This document shows positions 38,695-46,329 of a stretch of 46,395 nt of DNA, in pieces. A program made the position numbers and the translations under genes. The number at the start of each line of letters is the position of its first letter. The first letter of the stretch is position 1. Under the pieces are notes generated by a model. It searched no databases. It was not told the origin of the DNA and was given only the letters and a program-made list of their open reading frames with translations. Origin of the DNA: Phycisphaeraceae bacterium. GTDB taxonomy: Bacteria > Planctomycetota > Phycisphaerae > Phycisphaerales > Phycisphaeraceae. The stretch spans positions 1-46,395 of the forward strand of contig JADLAP010000305.1 of assembly GCA_020848195.1 (NCBI GenBank). Direction: 5' to 3'.

Positions 38695-38857
38695 AGCACT
38701 GCCGCAGCCCAGTTTTGCCCCGCGTCCAGAGCGATTGCGCGGAGACGGATTCCGCTCCGTAGTGGGAAAGCCCGGCGCGAGTCGGGCGGCTGCGGCAAAT
38801 CAACTGAATCTTGAAACAAGTCATCGCATTCACCGCGATGGCGCAAAGGGAGAAGAA

Positions 38858-39208
38858 ATGAAAGTGGCGGTAACAAAAGAGCATTGTGAGATCGGGGAAT
38901 GGGGAAAAGGGAAGGATAATCCAGTCGATCTCGCGTTGCGTGACGCTGGATTGCAAATAAAGTCCTTCGCCCAAAGATTCGAGAAGAACTATAACGTTCT
39001 TTTCGAGTCAGAAAATTTGGGGCCATATGAACGCATTGCAATTTCTGAGTTTTCTATCGCCGATAAACTCGGTGAGCAAATGTGGGAAGAAAATGTCAAA
39101 CCAATCGACTTTGAAATTCAAGTTTATGCTTCCAATAGCCAACAACAGCCGGAAAACCCGCGCTTGATTTCGCAGGGCATACCGGCAATGCCAATTCGCA
39201 TACTGTAG
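38858..39208 (+). CDS. Hypothetical protein (116 aa)
   Basis: The track starts at 38735, but the ATG at 38858 with gggagaa is the likely start (MKVAVTKEHCEIGEWGKGKD...). It is a small alpha/beta protein (PVDLALRDAGLQIKSFAQRF, YERIAISEFSIADKL, DFEIQVYASNSQ). No family recognised. Ends 45 bp before the bidirectional terminator. Confidence 0.6.
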   Translation: MKVAVTKEHCEIGEWGKGKDNPVDLALRDAGLQIKSFAQRFEKNYNVLFESENLGPYERIAISEFSIADKLGEQMWEENVKPIDFEIQVYASNSQQQPENPRLISQGIPAMPIRIL

Positions 39209-39253
39209 AAATTTTGATTTATATTTCCTACTGTGCTGCGCCCGATCATCGTG

Positions 39254-39286
39254 AAAAAAGCCCCGTCAGCAATGCGGGGCTTTTTT
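39254..39286. terminator. Bidirectional rho-independent terminator
   Basis: Perfect stem aaaaaagcccc / ggggctttttt with loop gtcagcaatgc. T tracts are present in both directions, so it ends both the 38260-39208 unit and the converging minus unit whose HNH gene stops at 39285-39287. Confidence 0.95.
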
Positions 39287-39920
39287 ATTTTGCATACGCC
39301 AGGTTATGCTTTTCAATTTCCGGCAAGATCATCTTTTTTATTTTGCCGAAACCGGGGCGCTTCATGAATGTTTCAAGATTTGAATCATACCAGGCTTTTT
39401 CTGTGAGCCATGTCGTTGCGATATCCAATTTGCCGGAGTCCATCGAGTAGCCCGGCAAGTTGAGCCGGCGCGGCGGAGTGGGCTGATACCACCAAAACGG
39501 CAAAGCGTAAATTTTCAGCCCGCTGGCGATTAAGGCCTGGAGCATCGCCCGCCAATCTTCTTTAATCGTTTGTCCCAGGCGCGCCGCGGTGAACGCGCCA
39601 TGAAGTTCGATCCCACCCCCTTTGAACTCAAACCCGTTGTGATACGCACACAAGTAGCACATAGTGCGCACGTCGTCACGCCCCCCCTGCCAGACCGGGA
39701 TGCCGTGATCGAGCTGGCCGGGCCGTCGATTTACCCCACGCTCCAGGCAAAAATTTTTTCCATCCACACCAATGACAAGCGGCGTGCAGCAATACGCGCA
39801 CACGCCGCGCTGTCTAATCAAAACCACAAGCTTTGTCGCAATGGGCAAGTCGTCGCGATCCTTGCCGAGGCCTTTTACCGGCCGATAATCCAAATCCTTG
39901 ACTTCGAGATCAAGAACCAT
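39285..39920 (-). CDS. HNH endonuclease (zinc-type)
   Basis: 211 aa from the ATG at 39920; longer starts at 39962 or 39974 would lie inside the ATPase gene. The HNH core has CAYCCTPL, LDHGIPVWQGG and CYLCAYHNG, that is CxxC, the DH catalytic His, and CxxC then HN. Flanking sequence is not an intron-type nickase pattern that I recognise. Phage HNH proteins may act in packaging or in host DNA attack; this one is not next to the terminase. It overlaps the shared terminator at its stop. Confidence 0.8.
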   Translation of the reverse strand: MVLDLEVKDLDYRPVKGLGKDRDDLPIATKLVVLIRQRGVCAYCCTPLVIGVDGKNFCLERGVNRRPGQLDHGIPVWQGGRDDVRTMCYLCAYHNGFEFKGGGIELHGAFTAARLGQTIKEDWRAMLQALIASGLKIYALPFWWYQPTPPRRLNLPGYSMDSGKLDIATTWLTEKAWYDSNLETFMKRPGFGKIKKMILPEIEKHNLAYAK

Positions 39921-39924
39921 ACGA

Positions 39925-41532
39925 TTATCGCGCGCTGGCAAGATATTTTTCAACAGCTTCATGGATTTTCTCAAGTTCTTCGTCGTGTTGTACGCGGTGC
40001 AATTGCGTGTTGAACCAATCGCCGAGCTTCAGGCAATTTTCCGAAGCTCGCGATGCGGTGGCCTGCAAAACTTTCTCAAGCGAATCATCCGCGCCGGAAA
40101 GTGGAACATGTGGGGCCATAGCGATGCCGAGGCCGTCGTAAGGTGCGTCCAGCTCATACTTGAACGAGCCAACTTCATTCCAGCCGGCAATGTCTTCCTC
40201 GAAAATCATCGCACCGGCGCGCGCGCGAAAATTTCCGACGCCGATCCAACGCATTTGGTCACGTGCACCTCTGAATGTCTCGAAGTCCGGCCGCGTGGTG
40301 ATTGGCACGGTGGAGATTCCGTATTTCCTTCCCCGCTTGGTGAATGACGCATACAACGTGATGCCGCGCTGATAATCTTTTCGATGCTTGTAAAGCTCGT
40401 GCGTTGCATCAAACTCATCGAAGTAAATGTAAATGCGGGGAACCTTGATTGGATTTTTCCAGCGCGTGGCATCTTCCAAGTCAAGCACGTCTGTTACGCC
40501 GGAGTGATCAGTGCTTTTTTGCAAACACCAGCGCAAACGTTTTTTGCGTTCGTCTTCAATCAGCGTCATGACCCGCTCGAAAACTTCAATGTCTGAAACG
40601 TGGATAACGTTTCGCGGCGGCCGTCTCATTTGCCAATCTACGCCCTCGATGTCGACGAAAATATTGACCACGTCGGGATCCGCTAAGTTCGTCTGCGCGC
40701 AAAGTGTGCGTGCAATGTTAGACTTTCCATCGCCGGTATTTCCAGCGATGCCGGTGTGACGTTTCTTCCGCCAGTTCCACCAAACTGGAATCGGTGAAAG
40801 TCCAATGCACGGCTCAAGGCGCGACAGGGCACCGGGCAAGTTTCCAAGACGCAAATTATTTTTTGGCAACCCCTTTTTACTGGCGATAATCATAATGCCA
40901 GAAGGCGGCGCATTGCCAACGCCAATCAACATGACCCCGGCGGCGCGTTGAATCGCATCGAGTTGATCGAAAACTTTTTTGATATGCACGGGCGCCCGCG
41001 TCTTCAGTAAATAAGTATGCGGCGCCGGGGCTTCAATCTTCGCTTGGCCGGAGTCGAAAAATTTGTTCGCCGCGAAGCCGTCGAGTATTTCACGCCGGCA
41101 ATCCTCCCAGCTCATGAAAAGCTTAGTGTAAAAATTCAGTGCGGTGATTACGACCACGGCGCGCATTATCCACAGCGCGGCATTGTGATAGCCGTGATCA
41201 CAGAAAACGAAATAGGTTTGCAGTCCGAGCCATGAAATTTCATAGCCATGCCAGCCATGACTCGCCCACAGCCCGGCCAGCTTGTACGTCACCCAAAGAC
41301 TACAGATCGACGCGAGCACGGCAACGAGGCCCAACAAATTCCAGTGCCGCGCTTTCTTTGCGGTATGCTTGAGAAATTTAAAAGCCTCGGGGATGAAGTA
41401 AGGCCATACCATCCGTAGCGGCCAGAAACGCATATTGAAAACGATCCGCGCCACGCGGCCGGCGAGCCACAGAATAAAAAAGGCGGCCGCGCCGCCGAAG
41501 ATGATTAAGCCGATTGTTTTAATCTCTGACAT
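39925..41532 (-). CDS. Membrane-anchored FtsK/HerA-type ATPase
   Basis: 535 aa. Transmembrane segments near 7-27, 66-88 and 119-138. The motor domain has Walker A GNTGDGKS (264-271) and Walker B IYIYFDEF (367-374), then TKRGRKYGISTVPITTRPDF, which has the sensor-like layout of FtsK or TraD proteins. No C-terminal gamma domain. Such pumps move DNA through membranes or septa in plasmids and conjugative elements and are uncommon in siphophages. It may segregate circular phage DNA or link DNA to the membrane with the neighbouring membrane proteins. Confidence 0.75.
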   Translation of the reverse strand: MSEIKTIGLIIFGGAAAFFILWLAGRVARIVFNMRFWPLRMVWPYFIPEAFKFLKHTAKKARHWNLLGLVAVLASICSLWVTYKLAGLWASHGWHGYEISWLGLQTYFVFCDHGYHNAALWIMRAVVVITALNFYTKLFMSWEDCRREILDGFAANKFFDSGQAKIEAPAPHTYLLKTRAPVHIKKVFDQLDAIQRAAGVMLIGVGNAPPSGIMIIASKKGLPKNNLRLGNLPGALSRLEPCIGLSPIPVWWNWRKKRHTGIAGNTGDGKSNIARTLCAQTNLADPDVVNIFVDIEGVDWQMRRPPRNVIHVSDIEVFERVMTLIEDERKKRLRWCLQKSTDHSGVTDVLDLEDATRWKNPIKVPRIYIYFDEFDATHELYKHRKDYQRGITLYASFTKRGRKYGISTVPITTRPDFETFRGARDQMRWIGVGNFRARAGAMIFEEDIAGWNEVGSFKYELDAPYDGLGIAMAPHVPLSGADDSLEKVLQATASRASENCLKLGDWFNTQLHRVQHDEELEKIHEAVEKYLASAR

Positions 41533-41684
41533 GATAACTTCTTATTTTTGGCTGCAGGCTTTTTTCCCCCCGCTCCCCCCGTATGGGGCCCGAACAACTC
41601 ACCTTGCACATTCTTCGCCGGTTTCTTTGTTTGTCTCGCCACCCAGCGCAAGCCCTGCATATCTCTCAATTTCATCAAGCCCAT
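41505..41684 (-). CDS. Small basic hypothetical protein (59 aa)
   Basis: The ATG at 41684 overlaps the exonuclease stop (TGATG) and follows a G-rich site. The sequence MGLMKLRDMQGLRWVARQTK then GELFGPHTGG and a Lys-rich tail suggests a flexible nucleic-acid or protein-binding peptide. Overlaps the start of the ATPase gene by 28 bases. Unrecognised. Confidence 0.55.
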   Translation of the reverse strand: MGLMKLRDMQGLRWVARQTKKPAKNVQGELFGPHTGGAGGKKPAAKNKKLSCQRLKQSA

Positions 41685-42256
41685 CAAAACCCCCGATCTT
41701 CCAACGCAAAATGACACTGCGCACACAGGTCGATGTCATACAAAGCATTGTGTAACTTCGTCTCATCGACTTCAATTTTCAACTCCCGCGCCAAATCTTT
41801 CAGCTTCGGCCACTTTCCATTGGGGCCATAAATCATCAAGCTTCCCCGCTTCATGGTATCGCTCAGCGCCGGCACTACGGGCAAAATAAAACTCTCGCCT
41901 GCCAGCGTCCGCAATAACCAATTCGTGAGAATCACCCAATCGAATGCAACTAAGTTGTGGCCGACTACAACATCGGGCGATTCAAACCGAAAAATATCTT
42001 TCCATCGGTGCGCCGCTTCCACATGCTCGACGCCCCGCTCTTCCAAGAATTGGCGCGAAATTCCGGTGATAGTTGCAATCGCCGGCCGCAAGTCCGGCGT
42101 CTTCAGAAAAATTTCACCCTCGCGCACAAACCTTCGGTTGCGATAAATTCCAAAGGCGATCTGAATCGGATCGTCTTTGAAAAAATCAAACTTCGGCCGT
42201 CCATCCGACCACGAATCATTGTTCATCTTAATATTACAGACTAAAACGGTTTTCAT
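41684..42256 (-). CDS. DnaQ-like 3'-5' exonuclease fold, motif I lost
   Basis: 190 aa. Motif II is clear (VVGHNLVAFDWVIL), as is motif III (LHNALYDIDLCAQC), so the fold is DEDDh exonuclease. Where motif I should have DxE (as in FDTETTG), the protein has VLVCNIKMNND: the acids are replaced by Asn and Lys. GITGIS-type context (ITGISRQFLEERGVEH) is kept. It may be inactive and serve as a binding subunit, or use another acid nearby. A later start that would restore motif I is not present. Confidence 0.75.
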   Translation of the reverse strand: MKTVLVCNIKMNNDSWSDGRPKFDFFKDDPIQIAFGIYRNRRFVREGEIFLKTPDLRPAIATITGISRQFLEERGVEHVEAAHRWKDIFRFESPDVVVGHNLVAFDWVILTNWLLRTLAGESFILPVVPALSDTMKRGSLMIYGPNGKWPKLKDLARELKIEVDETKLHNALYDIDLCAQCHFALEDRGF

Positions 42257-42264
42257 CTAAAAAA

Positions 42265-42453
42265 CTACCATCCTACGGTTATAAACCAAATTGCTGCAAC
42301 GACCAGCAATGCAAAAAAAACCAAATGTCCATTCCCTGAAGTCTCGACTTCTTTAACCTCATCTTGCTTCTGTTCAGGAAGCATTACACCCAACGGGATA
42401 AATCTTGAGCCAATCACAGGCTCATCTTTCTTAACAACACCATTGTCACTCAT
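42265..42453 (-). CDS. Tail-anchored small membrane protein (62 aa)
   Basis: ATG at 42453 with aggag upstream; the track start at 42579 lies in the upstream gene. It has a soluble acidic N-terminal part (MSDNGVVKKDEPVIGSRF, QKQDEVKEVETS) and one C-terminal transmembrane segment (GHLVFFALLVVAAIWFITVGW). Encoded with the FtsK-like ATPase and the 392-aa membrane protein; may join the same membrane complex. Confidence 0.6.
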   Translation of the reverse strand: MSDNGVVKKDEPVIGSRFIPLGVMLPEQKQDEVKEVETSGNGHLVFFALLVVAAIWFITVGW

Positions 42454-42488
42454 AAAACTCCTTTGCGAAGCAATCCCGGCGCAAGGAT

Positions 42489-43667
42489 TTAGGCCGGTGT
42501 CGCTGTGGTTAAAGGTTTGCCATTGGAAAAATAAGTTTTTCCAAGCTTTCCATGAACGAGCTTGGAGAAGGTGCCGCATTTGATATTGAGTCTGCCGGCG
42601 AGATAAGTCGCGTTGACAAACTCGGCGAACTCACCACGGCTGTACATCTGCGCGACACGGAGAGCGTATTGCTGTTTGCTTTCATCGGTGTGCCGCGCGG
42701 GCATAATAAAGTCCGGCTCGGGCGCTGTCTTTGTCCCACTGTTTGGTGCGGGCTCCTGAGCGCCCGAGGCCGGAACAAAAGCAATCGGGTTATATTCTGA
42801 TTTTCCGGTGCTTGCCGCGCGCATCATCAGCATAACAAGCATAACAGCCAGCACTCCGAATTGAGTCATGGTGGCCACGCCGCGCTTGAGTGAAATTCCC
42901 ATGTCAGCTTCAATAACATCTTCCGCAGACTTCCCGCCGAAGCGCCCGGCGAGTGAGTCAAACACGGCCCTGTAATTGTCCTGGGCGGCGAGCAATTGAG
43001 TGGCAGTTCGCCAACGATCTTTCTGCATTGCGCCGAGGGCCGTTGCGACATTCAGGTTGACCTTGTTCGCGCGACCGGCGTAAAATGCCAGATCGTTCTT
43101 TTGGCGTTTCGACATTCCGGTGTCACGGACTGCCGCGGTGAATGCCCCGGAAAAACTGGCCGCTTGCAACGATGCGTTCGCGGTTGCGCGTGAAATACTC
43201 AAGATAGTCGAATCCGTAGCGCTGAGTGTAGCTTTTAAATCGTTCACGCTTTGCCTTGCTGCCACGAGCGCCGGGTTGCCGCTGAAATCATAGGGGTTGA
43301 GTATCCGGCGTTGTTTCGATCCAAGCGCGTCGATATGATTCACCACGAGTACGGCGGAATAAAGTCCAATCGCGCCGAGGATGATTGCCATTGCCGCGTA
43401 AAATGCAAATGTTGCCGATGCGATTTTTCCCCACGCGAAAAGCTGCTTGGCAGCGAAGATAATGCCGAAATAAATCAGGTCAATGGCGCCGACGATACCG
43501 AACGCGATAAAATAGGCAATGCCGTGCGGATAGCCCGTGAGCAAACTTTCCGCAACGGTCATTGCATCGCTGTAAAGCAGCACGCCAATGATAACTCCGC
43601 CGGTGACATAGACAATTCGCGGGTCGAAATCCTTTTGGGCGGCGAGTTGAATTTGGTTTGTGTTCAT
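42489..43667 (-). CDS. Polytopic membrane protein with C-terminal HTH-like part
   Basis: 392 aa. Hydrophobic segments near 18-40, 50-75, 83-110 and 263-284. Between the third and fourth lies a ~150-residue Ala-rich helical region. After the last segment an acidic Pro-rich linker leads to QYALRVAQMYSRGEFAEFVN and LAGRLNIKCGTFSKLVHGK, which looks like a helix-turn-helix. It could tether DNA to the membrane beside the FtsK-like pump. No family recognised. Confidence 0.6.
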   Translation of the reverse strand: MNTNQIQLAAQKDFDPRIVYVTGGVIIGVLLYSDAMTVAESLLTGYPHGIAYFIAFGIVGAIDLIYFGIIFAAKQLFAWGKIASATFAFYAAMAIILGAIGLYSAVLVVNHIDALGSKQRRILNPYDFSGNPALVAARQSVNDLKATLSATDSTILSISRATANASLQAASFSGAFTAAVRDTGMSKRQKNDLAFYAGRANKVNLNVATALGAMQKDRWRTATQLLAAQDNYRAVFDSLAGRFGGKSAEDVIEADMGISLKRGVATMTQFGVLAVMLVMLMMRAASTGKSEYNPIAFVPASGAQEPAPNSGTKTAPEPDFIMPARHTDESKQQYALRVAQMYSRGEFAEFVNATYLAGRLNIKCGTFSKLVHGKLGKTYFSNGKPLTTATPA

Positions 43668-43674
43668 ATTGGAG

Positions 43675-43857
43675 TCATTTAGAGTTCAAAAAGTGATAAG
43701 CAATCGTAGCCCATGCGCAAATTGCGCAGAAGAATAGTACCATAATTGCCATTGTTCTGATGCCAAAAAATTTGTATGCGTCGATGAGTAGCATCGTAAC
43801 AAGTACCCCGACAGGTAGAATTAGCATTACCATGCCAATTGTTTTGTTATATTTCAT
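43675..43857 (-). CDS. Small two-spanning membrane protein (60 aa)
   Basis: MKYNKTIGMVMLILPVGVLV... with segments ~7-25 and ~34-53 and short charged ends. It has the size and two-segment build of a class II holin, but it sits at the head of the membrane/ATPase operon, far from other lysis candidates. Weak Shine-Dalgarno sequence. The first gene of the minus unit diverging from the late promoter. Confidence 0.6.
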   Translation of the reverse strand: MKYNKTIGMVMLILPVGVLVTMLLIDAYKFFGIRTMAIMVLFFCAICAWATIAYHFLNSK

Positions 43858-43900
43858 GTCTAAAAACAGTTACGCCCTGCACAGGCCAGCCGCCGCTCGT

Positions 43901-43963
43901 GATACCGGTCAGGAAATCTTTCGCAGCAGCCAGCCCGTGAAGGGCGCGTGAGTGACCGGTATC
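43901..43963. promoter_or_regulatory. Perfect 10-bp inverted repeat at the late promoter (operator pair)
   Basis: GATACCGGTC (43901-43910) and GACCGGTATC (43954-43963) are exact reverse complements. Each contains the palindrome ACCGGT; the centres are 51 bp apart, about five turns. The right arm overlaps the -35 of the late promoter and the left is close to the minus gene at 43857. It may be a two-site operator with looping, or an RNA hairpin. Confidence 0.7.
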
Positions 43964-43981
43964 TTGTGGAGCGAATATAAT
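43952..43981 (+). promoter_or_regulatory. Probable late promoter upstream of terminase
   Basis: GTGACC (43952-43957), 18-bp spacer, TATAAT (43976-43981), then an AT-rich start. It is the only good promoter before the terminase-to-tail operon. The region 43858-44051 holds this and the inverted repeat and no gene. Confidence 0.65.
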
Positions 43982-44051
43982 AAATTTTTGTTGTGAATGT
44001 CAAGAATTTTTTTTAGAGTATTGAAATAACATCTTGAGCAGCGTAAATTCT

Positions 44052-44159
44052 ATGACAAAAAGCAAGGTTGACAACGTTGTCGCAAGGTTGCCGGAAAACG
44101 GCGTCTTGAAATTGGAAAAAATTTCTGATTTAACCGGCCTGAAGCCCAAACGCCTATGA
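44052..44159 (+). CDS. 35-aa leader ORF before terminase
   Basis: MTKSKVDNVVARLPENGVLK... ends ...LTGLKPKRL. Its TGA overlaps the small terminase ATG (ATGA), so translation is coupled. Too short for the ORF track. The sequence could be a mini DNA-binding helix, but no family is known and the Shine-Dalgarno sequence is weak. Confidence 0.5.
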   Translation: MTKSKVDNVVARLPENGVLKLEKISDLTGLKPKRL

Positions 44160-44623
44160 GTGCAGAACAAGCTAACGATCAAGGTAAACCGCGCAAATCT
44201 CAGCGCGGCGTGATAGGCGATAAGGCGCGGGCGGCGCAATGGCCGAAAGGAAAAAGTGGCAACGAGGCAGGCCGGCCAAAGGGTAAAAGCTTTAAGACAT
44301 TGATTGAAGAAGTTGGCCGCGAAGGTTTGCCGGCCGAATTGTCAAAATCGACTGGCGCAAAAACTTGGAAAGAATTGCTTGTTCGCGCGGCCTTTAAACA
44401 GGCACTCAAACAAGCGCCATACTTCAAGGCGCTGCTTGATACCGAAAAAGAATCCAATGAACTCCTAACCGAATTTCTTGACATTGTCCACCGCTACGGA
44501 ATCACCCCGGAACAAATTAAAGCCGATCCAGTCTTACGCGAAGCTGCTATCCGATGCGGCTATCTTTCAGATAGCACGGGCGAAGATGGAACGAATGGCC
44601 GCTCAGATGGCGCAAAGAACTGA
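44156..44623 (+). CDS. Terminase small subunit-like (DUF5681-type)
   Basis: 155 aa, before the large terminase and overlapping it. The N-terminus has WPKGKSGNEAGRPKGKSFKT, the DUF5681 motif (kGqSGNPaGRPkG) found in small-terminase-like phage proteins, followed by helices (WKELLVRAAFKQALKQA). It is expected to bind the packaging start site and load the large subunit. Position and motif agree. Confidence 0.8.
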   Translation: MSAEQANDQGKPRKSQRGVIGDKARAAQWPKGKSGNEAGRPKGKSFKTLIEEVGREGLPAELSKSTGAKTWKELLVRAAFKQALKQAPYFKALLDTEKESNELLTEFLDIVHRYGITPEQIKADPVLREAAIRCGYLSDSTGEDGTNGRSDGAKN

Positions 44624-46028
44624 TAATGAAATATTATCAGATGCCGACAAAAATTTCGTTTCTTTCGCTTGCTCAATTGGAAATTATGATGCAGAGCCGG
44701 CGCACAAGTTAATCGCAGACCATCTTGACGCAGTGGTTAGGGGAGACATAACACGGTTAATGATTTTTGCGCCGCCACAACATGGCAAGAGTGAACTTAC
44801 AAGCATTCGTTTTCCGGCCTACTGGTTTGGCCGACGTCCAAACGATCCCGTTATTTTGTCGAGCTACGGCGCGAGCTTGGCAAAAAGAAATAGTAGTGCA
44901 GCCCGCGATATCCTTGAAAGCGACCGCTTCAAAACGATCTTCCCAAAAGTGAAAACAGACAATCGCAGTCGGTCAGTTGAGTTTTGGAAGTTGGCGCATC
45001 CCCATCGCGGCGCGGTGAAGGCTTCCGGTATTGGCGGGCCACTGACCGGCTTCGGTGGAATGTTGGGTATCATTGACGATCCCATCAAAGATTGGAAAAG
45101 CGCGCAATCGGTAACGCTTCGTGAAAATTTTAAGTCTTGGTACAAGAGCACTTTTCGCACCCGTATTTGGCAGATGGGTGCGATTATACTTTTGATGACG
45201 CGCTGGCATCCGGACGATGCCGCCGGTTGGCTTCTAAAGCAAGGGTTAGAAGATTGGACGATTTTACGTTTGCCTGCCATTGCTGAGACGCAAGAGGAGC
45301 GCGACGAAAATAATAAACAAATTGGCCTGCCGGCTGGAAAAGATGATCCGCTGCAACGTCAGCCCGGCGAAGCTCTATGTCCTAACCGATTCAATGTCGT
45401 GACGCTTGGACAAATAAAAAATGATGTCGGTTCTATCATTTGGCCGGGAGCTTATCAAGGTGTGCCTCGTAAAACTGAGGGCAATCGTTTTAAAAGAGAA
45501 TGGTTGCAAATTGTTAAAACTGGCGCGCCTAAAGATGCAACACGAGTGCGTTATTGGGATAATGCGGCTACAGATGAGGGGGGAAAATATACGGCTGGTG
45601 TGTTGCTTGCAGAATATCAGAATATAATTTATGTTGAGGATGTTGCGCGCGGCCAATGGTCAACGGGTATTCGTAACAACAACATGAAACAAGTTGCGAC
45701 GATGGATTTGCAACGCGGCAATGTTGAAATATGGTTTGAGCAAGAACCGGGAAGCGCGGGTAAAGATGCAGTTGATTACATTGTTAAAATGATGGCGGGT
45801 TTTAACATTCGGGCGAATAAGGAAACCGGTGATAAGGATGTAAGGCTTGAGCCATTTGCAGCACAAGCCGAGGGTGGAAACGTTAGGTTGGTTGAAGGCC
45901 GTTGGAATTATGACTATATAGAAGAAATGCTTGCGGTGCCCAATAGTCCTTATCGTGACCAAGCTGATGCAAGCGCCGGGGCCTATAATAAAATTAGTAA
46001 ATCTGGTATTTACCAAAAGCTATGGTGA
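44586..46028 (+). CDS. Terminase large subunit
   Basis: DNA-packaging ATPase and nuclease, 480 aa from the ATG at 44586; the track start at 44478 lies deep in the small-subunit gene. Walker A PPQHGKS (~63-69), Walker B LGIIDD (~160-165), then the C-terminal RNase H-like nuclease with RYWDNAATDEGG (first Asp), EDVARGQW and a late Asp in SPYRDQADA. The APPQHGKSEL and R-PAYWFGRRP blocks resemble the TIGR01630-type terminases. With the circular assembly this fits headful packaging, though the mechanism cannot be read from sequence. Confidence 0.92.
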   Translation: MERMAAQMAQRTDNEILSDADKNFVSFACSIGNYDAEPAHKLIADHLDAVVRGDITRLMIFAPPQHGKSELTSIRFPAYWFGRRPNDPVILSSYGASLAKRNSSAARDILESDRFKTIFPKVKTDNRSRSVEFWKLAHPHRGAVKASGIGGPLTGFGGMLGIIDDPIKDWKSAQSVTLRENFKSWYKSTFRTRIWQMGAIILLMTRWHPDDAAGWLLKQGLEDWTILRLPAIAETQEERDENNKQIGLPAGKDDPLQRQPGEALCPNRFNVVTLGQIKNDVGSIIWPGAYQGVPRKTEGNRFKREWLQIVKTGAPKDATRVRYWDNAATDEGGKYTAGVLLAEYQNIIYVEDVARGQWSTGIRNNNMKQVATMDLQRGNVEIWFEQEPGSAGKDAVDYIVKMMAGFNIRANKETGDKDVRLEPFAAQAEGGNVRLVEGRWNYDYIEEMLAVPNSPYRDQADASAGAYNKISKSGIYQKLW

Positions 46029-46032
46029 AAAG

Positions 46033-46143
46033 ATGTTTGAGCTCTATTTTTTTGTGAAATTTGTGGTTTCTTTTGTAATGGTTATTTTAATTACTGGGGC
46101 ATTGTTATGGTTATTTAAAAAGAAACGCGAAGGCCAATGGTAA
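46033..46143 (+). CDS. 36-aa single-span membrane protein
   Basis: ATG at 46033 preceded by ggtgaaaag, five bases after the terminase stop. MFELYFFVKFVVSFVMVILI then TGALLWLFKKKREGQW: one transmembrane helix with a basic cytoplasmic end. Too short for the track in this start. Possible small holin-like or signalling peptide. Confidence 0.55.
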   Translation: MFELYFFVKFVVSFVMVILITGALLWLFKKKREGQW

Positions 46144-46191
46144 AAAATGTTTAATCCGCATTTGTCGTAGTACCAAAAACTTTTTTTAACC

Positions 46192-46329
46192 ATGCGAACT
46201 ATTTTTATTATCACCGACATTTTGTTAATTGCCAATCTGCTTTTGTGGTTGGTATACCCGTTTTATTTTCGGCTCATGGTGGCGGTCATGGAGCGACAAC
46301 TTGAGGAGAAGGCGCCGCATGATAATTGA
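46192..46329 (+). CDS. 45-aa membrane protein spanning the circle join
   Basis: MRTIFIITDILLIANLLLWL then VYPFYFRLMVAVMERQ and a charged end. One transmembrane helix and a short soluble tail. Its TGA overlaps the MuF start (ATGA...), so the two are coupled. The last 61 bases are duplicated at 1-61. It is cut in any linear reading from base 1. Confidence 0.6.
   Translation: MRTIFIITDILLIANLLLWLVYPFYFRLMVAVMERQLEEKAPHDN

Noticed and set aside
44000-44239. Minus-strand 79-aa ORF over the late promoter and terminase start
   Set aside because: Antisense to the coupled 35-aa ORF and small terminase; composition unlike a real protein.
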